The notes: a model not told the origin generated them from the sequence alone. A stretch of 64,000 nt of DNA from Agapanthus africanus (GCA_030015575.1 JASDDO010000006.1:107996045-108060044); one strand, 5' to 3'. Positions 47,792 to 59,357 are shown, counted from the first letter of the stretch. Translations and numbers: made by a program.

Positions 47792-49996
47792 TGTAGGGTT
47801 ACTAGGCACACTAACAAGGCTCTACAAGGCATCGACCATGCCAAAATTTAATTTTTATGTGCCGAACAACCCTAAGCAAGATCGTATACTAGAGTTTAGG
47901 AGAAACTAATAGTAAGTAAACAACTTTACTTCTAAGGGATCACGAAATACAACCTTTTCAGATCGGTCCTCCACTTCATTTGCTCCTTGTTGAAGTCCCT
48001 TCGTTGCGATCAAGGTTCTCCCGGGCTCTTGCATGGCTTCATGAGGCGAAAGTTGCGACCTTGCTTGAAGTCTCCGAGGCCGAAGATGATCTACGTCGAG
48101 GGAATTCCGACTCAAGCTACTACTTCACTAATTTGAGAATTAGTGAAGCAAACACCCTATACTAAAGTGCTAGTCTAGTAGAGGATGGAGAAATAGGAAG
48201 TGGGTTCTCCTTGGATTTTTATTTCTCACTTTTGATCAAACCCTAGCAAACTTTTTCTTTCTTAACAATGAAGAAGAAGAAAAGAAAGAGATGAGGATAA
48301 TCATCAAGTGAGAAGGCTAACCATGGTGAGTGAGTATCATATACTAACTCCTGTAGAGACTTAACCCTAGGCTAATTGTTATGGTTGGGTTAATAAAAAT
48401 CCAAAGTAAAAACAAACTCAAGTTGAATTAGTCAATGCATCCACAAGCTTCCACAAGCTTCATGCATTTTCTAATCCTCCACTTGATTTTGTAATTACTT
48501 TAGATATTAAAAACCCAAACTAAAAATTAGCATAGTGTAAGTCTCATACACCCATGGATGATGTATCATCAACCATGATACAAAAATATAACACATTTTA
48601 ATATATATCATATATATAGTAAAGATGTGTACATGTGAGAAAAAACCCTAAGTGAACATGTGTTAGTTAATGTAAACTAGTATATCAAATTTACAATTAT
48701 AAAATAAATTATGAAATCAACACTTGACTTAATAATCCGGTCATATCACATATAACAGACTAACATTCAATGTATCGACTTATCGAATCAACACTTGATT
48801 CGATAACCCTGCTATATCATATATAACCGACCGATACAAAAAGTCGCGAGAATAGAATACGGTATCACATACACGCATTATTCTCGGTCCCTCACATATC
48901 ACATATGCGCCCCTATTTCGTTTTTCCTGAGCCAGTAAAACCTCTATGTACGACTCTAAAGACTCATCAATACGCCGGCAGTAGGCGATGATCACATCAC
49001 GCACCCATAAGCCGTCAGCGGTACTAGCTGGACGTAACGGCTACCCGGGTATTGAGCGATCAGAAGATCAGCAAGCAAGCCAGCTCCAACTCCTGTAAAA
49101 GCCTGCCGGTAACACTTCCCGTACAGTCCGGTCTCCTCGTCTGATATGTCGCATATCAAGTCTAGGGGTGGTAAACGTCAGACCCCAATTACCGATAAGT
49201 CGTGCCGATGTGAGGCTCATAACGGGTCGAGAAACTACTGGTAACACTTACCAGTAAATCTCTAAATCAGCCCTGGCCAGGGACTTCCCAGTTACGGCCA
49301 ATCGAGCACAGCGCAACATCAACCCCCAATACCGGGAGAGACGAAACCCCTCCTATCGCTCATTGCCTCCATGTAACTCGGGACTATACCCAAAAACCAC
49401 CGTTTTTCACGCCCTCATAGACGTGGTTTGGTCAGAATCAAAGCACAGTGGGAATCACACAAGACTCTATGACGATCTCGGGTCTACAGACTAACCTGCA
49501 CAAGTGTCACCAGAGAACTGCCATCTGACGTGAGGTATAATACCATCTGGGAGTTCTCGGCGAGTCCGTCCAGTGTACCCAGTCTCCACTGAGCACCCGT
49601 ATACCATCTCTGATGTCAAACACCAATGGATATGGGATCATCCATCGCCCATCTCATGGGTCGAGAAGTGTATACGCTAGTCTATACTGGTATATCGATG
49701 CCCCGTCTCGATACACCCACGACTAGGGACCTTGAAGGATGTACTTATGGACTACCATGTCCTCACTAGTATGATCCGCATCATAGTCCAGATAGTCAAG
49801 TACACATCCTAAGGGCTTTACCAACATGTAACTATAAGACAGTATAAAGAGACAAGTATACATGTTAAAGTAAAGAGCAACCAGATAGCATACTATCATA
49901 TCGAGCAAGAAAGTCCTCTCTATATATGTCCAAGCATCCAATATAATATACATCATCTGTACAATACTGGCCTCAAGGGCATACATACAACTAACA
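47792..49996 (-). repeat. 3' LTR of element E (2205 bp)
   Basis: TGTAGGGTT ... ACTAACA on the + strand; related to the LTRs of B, C and D. Contains the twofold hairpin module (about 48706-48840). Left flank gtctc (47787-47791) belongs to G. Confidence 0.9.
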
Positions 49997-50008
49997 ATCT
50001 CCCACTTG
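49997..50008 (-). other. Polypurine tract of element E
   Basis: CAAGTGGGAGAT on the - strand next to TGTTAG, just past the pol stop. Confidence 0.88.
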
Positions 50009-50010
50009 CA

Positions 50011-53000
50011 CTAGGGCCAGCTGTTGTAGTATCGCATACCGAGCATCCTGAAGAGTCTATCAAACTGTATCTGTGGAATAGCCTTCGTGAGTGGATCCGC
50101 AGTGTTATTCTTCGTGTCAACCCTCCTGACCTCGATCTCCCGGCGATCAACTATCTCCCGGATCCGGTGATACCGCCTCAGAATATGCCTGGATCGCTGA
50201 TGGGACCTGGGTTCCTTGGCCAAAGCCACTGCTCCATTGTTATCGCAATACAAAGGTATTGGATGCTCAATGCATGGAACCGCTCCAAGTTCAGTAATGA
50301 ACTTCTTGATCCAGACAGCCTCTTTGGCAGCATCGTTGGTAGCGATGTATTCAGCCCCCATCGTCGAGTCTGCCACGGTTTCTTGCTTGGAACTCTTCCA
50401 GCTAACCGCCCCTCCGTAAAGGGTAAAGACAAATCCCGACTGCGACTTAGAGTCATCCTTATCACTCTGGAAGCTTGAATCGGTAAAGGACTCCACCTGG
50501 AGTTCTCCGTTACCATACACCAAGAGCATCTCTTTAGTCCTTCGTACGTACTTGAGAATGCTCTTCACAGCTGTCCAGTGACTCTCTCCAGGATCAACTT
50601 GATACCTACTCACTACACTTAGTGAGTATGCTACATCGGGTCTGGTACATAGCATCGCGTACATGATAGAGCCTACTGCCGAAGCATAGGGTATCCCTTG
50701 TATGCGAGCTCTCTCCAAATCAGTCTTGGGAGACATCTCTTTGGAGAGAGTGAGCCCTGAGATTGTGGGTAAAAACCCACGTTTGGACTCTTCCATACTA
50801 AACCTCTTTAGTAAAGGGTCAATGTACCTGGATTGGGACAATCCCAATATCCTTTTAGATCTATCTCTATAGATCATAATTCCCAATATGCAGGAGGCAT
50901 CACCAAGATCTTTCATTGAGAATCTTTGTGATAAGAAGAGCTTGACCGATTGCAGCATAGGAATGTCATTTCCTATCAAGAGTATATCGTCCACGTACAA
51001 TACGAGAAAGACAACCTTACTCTCTGCCACCTTCTTGTAGATACAAGGTTCATCTACGTTTTTGACGAAATCAAACTCTTTGATAACGACGTCAAAGCAG
51101 ATGTTCCAACTCCGCGATGCTTGCTTATATCCATAAATGGATATAAGCAGCCTGCACACCTTCCCGCTGCTTCCACTATCTGCGAAGCCCTCTGGCTGAG
51201 TCATGTACACGCACTCTTCTAAATCACCGTTTAGAAATGCGGTCTTAACATCCATTTGCCAGATTTCGTAGTCATGATATGCAGCGATGGCAAGCATGAT
51301 CCGGATGGATTTAAGCATAGCCACTGGAGAAAAGGTTTCGTCATAGTCCACACCTGGTCTTTGACGAAAACCCTTTGCAACAAGTCTAGCTTTGAAAGTC
51401 TCCACTTTCCCATCTACACCAAGTTTTTTCTTGAAGATCCACTTGCTCCCAATAGGTTTTACCCCTTCAGGAGCAACTTCCAAAGTCCATACTTTGTTGG
51501 TGTACATGGATTCCATCTCGGACCGCATTGCATCCAGCCATTTCACTGAGTCCCCACTCGTGATGGCCTGCTCGAAGCTAGTTGGGTCATCATCAACCAT
51601 GATGCAATTCTTGCTCCCACCGTCTATGAGAAAACCGTAGTATCTCTCAGGTGGGTGAGGAACCATACTAGATCGGCGGAGTGGCTGGGGTTCATTGGGA
51701 ACTTCCGAATCTTCTGGTTCTACCAAATCTTCTGTTATGGTTTGTACAGCTGGAACCTCTTCCAGTTCTACCTCAGAGCCACTAATTTCTTTTGCAAGAA
51801 ATTCCTTTTCTAAAAAGGTGGCGTGTTGAGCAAAAAACACCCTTTGTTCCTTACTGTGGTAGAAGATATACCCTCGCGAATGCTTGGGATATCCAATAAA
51901 CTTACACAAAACAGACCTTGCCTCGAGTTTGTCTGGTTTTTGTCTTTTGACATAGGCCGGGCAACCCCATATCTTAATAAAATTAAGATATGGTCTCTTC
52001 CCCTCCATATCTCATATTGGGTGGTAGGCACAGATTTGGTAGGAACCCTATTCAGTAGGAATGCTGCTATCTCCAGTGCATATCCCCAGAAGGAAATAGG
52101 TAACTCAGTTGTACTCATCATAGAGCGCACCATATCTAATAGGGTGTGGTTCCTCCGTTCCGATACACCGTTGTGCTGTGGTGCATATGGTGGAGTTAGC
52201 TGAGAGAGAATCCCATTCTCTTTTAGGAAGTCCAGGAATTCATTGCTCAAGTATTCACCTCCTCGATCAGATCGATGTATTTTAATACTTTTCTCGGTTT
52301 GGTTCTCGACTTCTTGTTTATATTCTCTAAATTTCTCAAAAGCTTCTGATTTGTGTTTCATCAGGAACACATTTCCGAATCTAGAGAGATCGTCAGTGAA
52401 TGTAATGAAGTACGAAGAACCATCCCTGGCTTGTGTAGACATGGGACCGCATACATCAATATGTATCAGTCCCAAGAGTTCGGTAACTCTCTCTCCGTGT
52501 CCCGTAAACGGAGTTTTGGTCATCTTTCCTTTGAGACATGACTGGCAAGTGTCATAAGATGAAAATTCAAACGGATTTAAATATCCATCCTTATGCAACT
52601 TAGCTAGTCGTGTCGCATTGATGTGACCCAGTCTACAATGCCACAAAAAGGATTCGTTCATTTCTGAACTCTTCCTCTTGTGTGTGTTTGTTATGCTCAG
52701 AACTGTTGATTGATTTAGAACATAAATGCCATTGCACAACGGGCCTGATCCAACCAACTTTTGGTTAAGGAAAATGTTCATTACATTATCCTGTAATACA
52801 AAATTATATCCCTCTTTACTCAACAAAGTAACCGATATAATGTTGCATATCAGGTTCGGCATGAAATAGCATTCGTTCAGAATCAATGTATTACCATTTG
52901 GCAATACAAGGTGATATTCCCCGACGGTTTTAGCTGCAACAATTGCACCATTTCTAACCCTTATGTCTTTATCACCTTCTCCAAGTTCTCTACCTTTCCT

Positions 53001-53255
53001 AAGCCCATGTAACTGATTACATATATGGGATCCAGATCCGGTATCCAATACCCAGGACGTAGAGAAAATGGAGAAACAGTTCTCTGTAACGAACACACCC
53101 GAAGAAAATGCATCAACATGTACTTTCTTCATTCGAGTGGCATGTGAATCCTGGTATTCTCCTATATCCTGTTCAGTCTTATAACTCTTATAAGAAAGAA
53201 CGGAACCAACGTTCCCCAGCACAGTATAACATGCGGGTTCGGTCAATACATCCAT
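50011..53255 (-). pseudogene. Copia prot-pol, element E (no gag), about one break
   Basis: Coding region of about 3.2 kb that begins MDVLTEPACYTVLGNVG, a linker of some 70 residues, and then goes directly to the protease (SWVLDTGSGSHIC). Next come the integrase zinc motif (HCRLGHINATRL, TCQSCLKGK) and core (FTDDLSRF, RSDRGGEY, NGVSERR), reverse transcriptase (FLVLYVDDILLIGND) and RNase H (ADSTMGAEYIA, KEPRSHQRSRHILRRYH). Integrase is roughly 80% identical to A by eye. There is no gag and no zinc knuckle, and the leader's polypyrimidine-TAG (53288-53310) lies close upstream just as it does before gag in A. So gag is absent as a unit, not merely decayed. It would need gag from another element (inference). 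Confidence 0.92.
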
Positions 53256-53723
53256 ATTATTATCTTCATTAAGTCATTATATGGTCGCTACCTGGAGAGA
53301 GAGAAGAAAACACTTTAGCGTATGCTCTTGCAAGATCAGATTGGTTATTATTTTATCTAATCAGGATGGCTCACACTGTTTTTATCAAATCTTCCTTCAA
53401 ACCCTAAAAGGAAAGACTAGCCGGGATTAATTACACCCTACAATTTCGCCAATCTTTCAGCCAGGCCAGTGTCGGTACTTTGAGGGAGGTTCCCCGTGCT
53501 TTCACACGGACCTAATTAAAGTAAACCTCATTTTCCCAGAGGCATAACCCTGTTGACACCTTTCTAGACACCTACTTGATCGGCTAATTGTCCTGTGTAA
53601 AACTCTCCCAGGAGTAACAATTACTCGCAGTGGGTATCGGGATCCAACTATCTCATAGAAGGTATGCAATCTCATTGCAAATCTCAACACTTGAAATTCC
53701 CGATAATATTTTGCCCCAAGCAT

Positions 53724-53934
53724 CCCATGACCTTGACGGAGGTCAACAAACCATAGGGTGCAAGTCAAGTTCAACCCGTCATTTCTTGATTGAATCAAAC
53801 CCACCCGCACGACCCTTGATGGAGGTCAACAAGGTCGTACGACTACCCTAATCCAATCTGCATCATATACATAAGCAGATAAATACTAGTAAGCTACCGC
53901 ACACTACGCCTTGACAGAGGTCAACAAACGTAGC
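53724..53934 (-). promoter_or_regulatory. Three-hairpin TTGRC array in leader of E
   Basis: Units at 53724-53758, 53806-53841 and 53905-53934. On the element strand the first and third cores read TTGACCTCNGTCAAGG-like; in the first, TTGAC and GTCAA pair perfectly around CTCC. Outer stems include CGCACGAC/GTCGTACG and CTACG/CGTAG. Confidence 0.76.
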
Positions 53935-54069
53935 ACGAATACTAAGTAGGACTTATCTGAAATGACGGAGGGCTACGGCAGGTTTTTCTGAAAACCTATT
54001 CCATAATGAAGTTGATATCGTTGTAGAATCGAGTGAATTTTGAAATGGAGTGATTTTGAGGCTTTTATT

Positions 54070-54305
54070 AGTTTTGCTAAAGAGGTCACTCCCGGTGAAA
54101 GGATCTCGGCTCTTTCCTTATGGAATAAGGTGCGGGATATATCATATATATCACTATGCAAAGCAAAACACCAAAAGCAGTCAAAAGCAAACCGAGTGTT
54201 GTAGCATCTGCCAGTTTTGCTAAAGAGGTCACTCCCGGTGATGGGATCTCGTCTCTTTCCTCATCGAATAAGGTGCGGGATATATCATATATATCACTAT
54301 GCAAA
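54070..54305 (-). promoter_or_regulatory. Duplicated two-hairpin module in leader of E
   Basis: Two reverse-strand copies with ATAAGG and CACCGGGAGTGA landmarks, each followed by an AT-rich ATATATCATATATATC stretch. Confidence 0.7.
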
Positions 54306-55417
54306 GCAAAACTGTAGCCACCCTTTTTGAAAAATTTGATTCTACAACATCTTTTAGGTTTCTTTTCTTTCATTAATCACATTAATGAAGTCCAATCATT
54401 TAAGTCACCTAAACATCACAGATAAATACGACGTACACTTATGCCATCCGCATTCGCCTCGATGTCCCCTCGTGCACCGTTAGGTTAGGTAACTAACGGC
54501 AGAGCGGGGCAGGGCAAGCGCGAGTGTAAAACATAAGTAACGCCAATATAATATATCATATATACTATATACAGTATTTATCACAGCACATCAAATGATC
54601 ACATCACAGATATCGCAGCAGAAGAAACATATGAAACATTGGATATACTAGGACGTCCGTGTTTTATTTTGAGCCGTTATAAAACACGGATTCCACGGTC
54701 ATGATGAATAGCCAAACCCACACCCTTAGACCCCTACGAGAGCGGCAAGCAACCCTACCAATTCTAGAGTTAGGAGACCCGGACTCGACTCCTCGAGTTG
54801 GTCTCCCACTGAACTCCAGAACCCGGTTACTTGTGCTCTCCTCCTTGGGTCTAACCTTGTGCGGAAAAGTAAATAATATACAAAAGGTGACATCAACCTC
54901 ATCCCGGAAGTGCCCCGATAAAAGAATATTACTACATTTAATTTTACATGAATGAAAATAAAAACTCTCATCTCACATAAAAAAAACCCCGGCTATTCAG
55001 AACGCGACGATCCAACATAACATATCCAGCAACACATAACATCACATGTCATCAACGTAAGTAAATATGCGCATCCCAATTGTCGTTGACATATAGCAAC
55101 GAAACAGGCGATATCACATATTACACTTACGGTCACAGAAAAGAAAGTGTAAAACTATAACATTTGGAATCCATAATCTCTTTAGACATCGTAAATCCGA
55201 AATATCACATATTCCGTATTTCATGCCTAACTGTATGAATTCCACATATTGTATCACATTCTAGATAAATAGACAGTATTAAACTTTCCGATCGAATAAT
55301 CAAATACCCAAGATTTCCAAAATAGCTCAACACTTGAGCGGGGTTCAAATATTCCAGAATACGTCACAGTAGCAACGGTCCAGCCGTAGAAGGGTCAAGC
55401 CAACGCCTCACATGTGG

Positions 55418-58400
55418 TGTCACGATCCAAAAATGGCCCGTAACGGCCCTAATACTACGCAACGCCTAAAGACGCAACGTAGTAAAAGAAAGCCAAACCC
55501 AGAAATCTAAACCAAGAAAAATACGGAAAAGATAATACAAGTCTAGAAACAATTGAAATCGCAACCCAAATTCTTTAAAAGTCTCACTTTCTTTCTTTAA
55601 AATTTTAGCAACACCCCATTTTTATAAAGACTAGTCAATATGAATACAACAGAAGAATAAGGACAGTAGAGAAAAAGCTGTATATATAAAGACATCAAAT
55701 CCACCATAATACACACTACGTCCTCACCAAGTCTCTATGTCAATAAAACAACAGTAGATGGAGAGTACAATACAACGAAGGTACAATATATAATACAGAT
55801 AACCGTCTAACCCACCTATGCAAAATGGTACTGTGAGCTGATACGGTATCTGTAGCAAAAGATGGTAGCTGGATAGCTGGATAGGGGAATAGCCTGCCTC
55901 GACTACTCTGGGGAAAAACCTGAAACACCTGTGGCACAACGGGGGTGAGTTGCCAACTCATGAATAGTATAAAACATATGCAGGTAATCGCAGGAATGCA
56001 CGAACAACATGAATCTAAGATATGCGATTACTGTAGTAATAATATGTCATGCAATGCTGGAATAAAGAGAGTACACTAGCAGGTACAATCAATAAGTGAA
56101 GCGATAGTAACATGACAATAGTATGCAGTAGAGATGTGAGAAAGCAAATATGCAACTATCATAAGGGTACACTACAAGTACTACCAATGTATGAATCTGT
56201 GCATAAGGTAGGTAAGGGTGAGGTATAGGGTGGAATGTCATTTTCCACGGAACCTGACATCGTGGCAGCATCAAAAACCATCAAGATACTCCAATCCCAA
56301 ATCCTCAAACCAGGCCCCCACATTGGGCACTCACATCAAATAAGTCTCACATCTCCTCAATGTACAGTATCGAGTAATCCCCTATATCCCGAATGTACAA
56401 ATCACCAATCACATAGGTATATCCATTGTCCAAGTCCCAATGAATCACCTAGTATCCCAAGTCCAATCTCAATATGAATCTAACATCCTAAAGATATATA
56501 TATATGTACAGAAATAAATATGATGGGGGCAATACACATATATTAGCGTCCCATACAACTAATATTGGTGTAAGGGTATATATAACAACGGCTAAATCCC
56601 CTGTTATATATACAAAAGGGGGTTTAAAGAAATATCATAAAACCGTGTGCCAAGCATCGACACAGAAATCCTCATATATGGTGGCTCCGTCAGTCCGGAT
56701 CAGCCCACGGGGTCCGTCTGCAGTGTCGGCCCTCGGCCTCGACAGTACAGGTCATCCCGCATCCACCTCTCTACTCTGGCCAGTAGCCTCCAGACAACTG
56801 CCAGGTCCAAACAATCACCGGTAGGTACTCGCCCGCCTCCAGGCTCAATCGGCAAACCCATCGATCTTCTTGCCGAGGGGAACCATACCGGGCCCCACCA
56901 TGTACTCTCATACGGCAACCACACATCGTATGGAGCAGAGAATCAGCACCGATAAAACTCATGGGGGATGCTCGAAATATCATATCAAGGAAACCGGGTT
57001 GTTACATGTATGCATAATTTCATGAACTCCCGCGGTTCCCAAATCCCGAAAACATCATATGAAATCCAGATAAACAATTCATAAATACAGGAATAAATAT
57101 ATGCGATATATCTGAATGCGAGCAGGTAAACACAAGTATATAGCTGAACCAGATGTATGCGAAATCATGACAAGGTACAGCTAAGTAACATCAGTAAATG
57201 TGAATATGTGACAACAACTGAATATGTATCTAACATACAGGTGTAGCAAAGTATAGGTATCTACCTATAAGAACTGATGTCGTATACCCCCCTGGGTATA
57301 AGTAACATATGTAGGAAATCCCTCCTGGTATAGATAAAATATGTAGGAGGTATACCTGTAGCTGTATCGCAAGTGAAAATATACCTATCACTAAAGGTAT
57401 GATACACTATAGGTATACCGATAAACTAGATGTCAAGTGTGGCAAGCAATGGTAGCTATAAGGGATAGTGTGTGACATGGCAATTATTGACGGTGTGTGT
57501 GTAGCATGCAATCCGTGGCCGTGCAACATGAACCGTCAATAATGTGTGCAGTGTCCTACGGCTGCTAGTCACAGTATATAGCTATATCTAGGAAATGCAG
57601 TAAGGCGCAATTCTACAATGACGTAGAATGTGCGACAGGAATTTGAATCCTAGCCCAGACGCATAACGCCATGCGGGCGATTCCCCTGTAGATGTTATAT
57701 CTACTCACCTAAACTCCACGCGGGGTGAATCCTATCATCTGCTCCCCCTGTAGTGGTGTCTGTAGTCCCTGTCTGCAAACCTGTAAATAAGGCATGGAAA
57801 TCACATATAAGCCACATATCTCGCGAAACGCGATATCGAATCGAAACGAGAAACTCGCGTCGCGAACTAAACGCGCGTGTGCACAATACGCTGAATCGTG
57901 TGTGTACGCGTCTAAAACCATCGCGACACGCCGCGATACGCTGGATCACAGAACCCACTAACGCATCGCGCAAACACAACTAAACACAAAAGCGACATAT
58001 AGTCCCAGATTCTGTCCAGGCTACAATATTACAAAACTACAAATACCAAGGACCTACACAACATAGCAGACACCACCCCTGAAAATCCTAACTCCTATCT
58101 CCCTGTTCTGGCCGCAAATTGCGGGCAGAAAGACGGTTTTGGCGGCCAAAGTTAAGAGTGGTGGGGTCGGGCTCTGGTAGTAGGGTCAGGGTGTTACTAG
58201 TAGGCTGGGGTCCACTCAAGTTTATCCTGAAGTCCCCCGGGTAACAGTAGATCACAGATATCCAATAAAACACTTTAAAACACCAATTTGCACAATTTGG
58301 AAACCTATGGTATTTTAGTGTAATCTGGCTAATATTCAGTTGAAGTGGCCTAACTAACACTAAACCAACCTAAGGTAGCTAACCAAATCAACAATTATCC

Positions 58401-59346
58401 ACAATTGCACTTAAACACCACAATTAAGCACAAAACTAGCAATTTAACACTAATCGACACAAAACCAAACACCATAAGCAAGTTAGGGGTTTGGGGTTCA
58501 GAAATATACCCAATTGGACCCTAGAGAGCAGGTGAAGAAGTGTGTGCAGGTGATGAGGCTGCTGCAGTTGCTGGAGCTCCAAAAGTTGCTGTTGCTGATC
58601 CTGTTGCTGCTGCTATTGTTGCTGTTGCTGCTGCTGATGATATTGTTGTTGTTGTTGTTGTGAATGAAGATGATAATGATGCTGATGATGGTGAGGATGC
58701 TGCTTCCACTCTTGAAGATGATGATGGTGGTGATGATTGCTGCTGCTTCCTCTGCTGCTGCTGCTGCTTCCTCTGCTGCTGCTGCTGCTGCTTCCTCTCT
58801 CTCTCTCTCTCACTCTGTTGCTGCTGCTGCCAAGGCTTGCTGCTGCTGCTTCTCTCTCTGCAGTGAGTGTGTGTGTGTGTGAGAGAGAGTGTGAGGGAAA
58901 TGAGAGAAAGAAAAGGAAATGGAGAAATGAGCACACACCAAGGCCCCCTTCTCACTCTCTCTCTCTCATAATGAGGCATGGGCAAAGCCATGATGCCCAT
59001 GCTCACTCTCTCTCTCCTCAAAGTCAACCAAATTCAAAACTCCATTTTAAAACCCTTTTTAAATTAAAAACTATCATGACTAAAACCCATACTAATAACA
59101 ACCATAACACTTAAACAATACTTAACACTAGATTAGAGAAATGGTTAGTTAACCATGGTTGCTAATCATGGTTAAACACCAAAAACAAGCCTAGTTATCA
59201 TGCACAAGTATGTGTGTGCCTAACAAAATTCTAATAAAATACACAATAATTAGGATAAAATATTTAAAACTTAATTTGGTAAACTTTTTATTAAAAACCA
59301 CATATTAAAATATAATTAGCTACAAAACACATTCTAAGGTGTTACA
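55418..59346 (-). repeat. 3' LTR of element J (3929 bp)
   Basis: TGTCACGATCC ... GGTGTTACA on the + strand; the start repeats at 63209. It holds a CpG-dense stretch (57825-57965) and a triplet/CT microsatellite (about 58547-58885). All open frames in it are low complexity or shadows. Confidence 0.88.
58547..58885. repeat. Compound microsatellite in J LTR
   Basis: Runs of CTG/GTTGTT triplets, GATGATG, CTGCTGCTTCCTCTG repeats, then CT and GT dinucleotides. On the element strand it gives Ser/Gln/His-rich open frames, which are not genes. Confidence 0.9.
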
Positions 59347-59357
59347 ATCTCCCCCCC
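59347..59357 (-). other. Polypurine tract of element J
   Basis: GGGGGGGAGAT on the - strand next to the LTR start TGTAACACC. Confidence 0.88.

Larger units (their letters stand above)
47792..55417 (-). mobile_element. Copia element E (Angela-like), gag-less, nearly whole pol
   Basis: Minus-strand element inserted in G's leader: 3' LTR 47792-49996, polypurine tract, prot-pol region with about one break, and a leader that is interrupted at 55417 by element J. Its primer site and 5' LTR lie outside the window, so no LTR dating is possible. Being nested in G it is younger than G, and the coding region is far better kept than in B, C, F or G. Confidence 0.9.
53256..55417 (-). promoter_or_regulatory. 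Leader of element E (partial)
   Basis: Three TTGRC hairpins (53724-53934), two CACCGGGAGTGA modules (about 54070-54170 and 54215-54305), the core block (54441-54535) and the GGAGACC/GGTCTCC hairpin (54773-54806). Interrupted by J at 55418, so the dyad and primer site lie beyond J. Confidence 0.82.

Noticed and set aside
50167-50516. Plus-strand and second-frame open frames across E pol
   Set aside because: Shadows of the minus-strand RNase H region; the frames carry no independent similarity that I recognise.
56235-57000. Open frames of 70-106 codons in the J LTR
   Set aside because: No recognisable domain, both strands open, inside a 3.9 kb LTR with no sign of a captured gene.
58521-59027. 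168-codon open frame on the - strand rich in Ser, Gln, His
   Set aside because: Entirely made by the triplet/CT microsatellite in the J LTR; the opposite strand gives equally long low-complexity frames.
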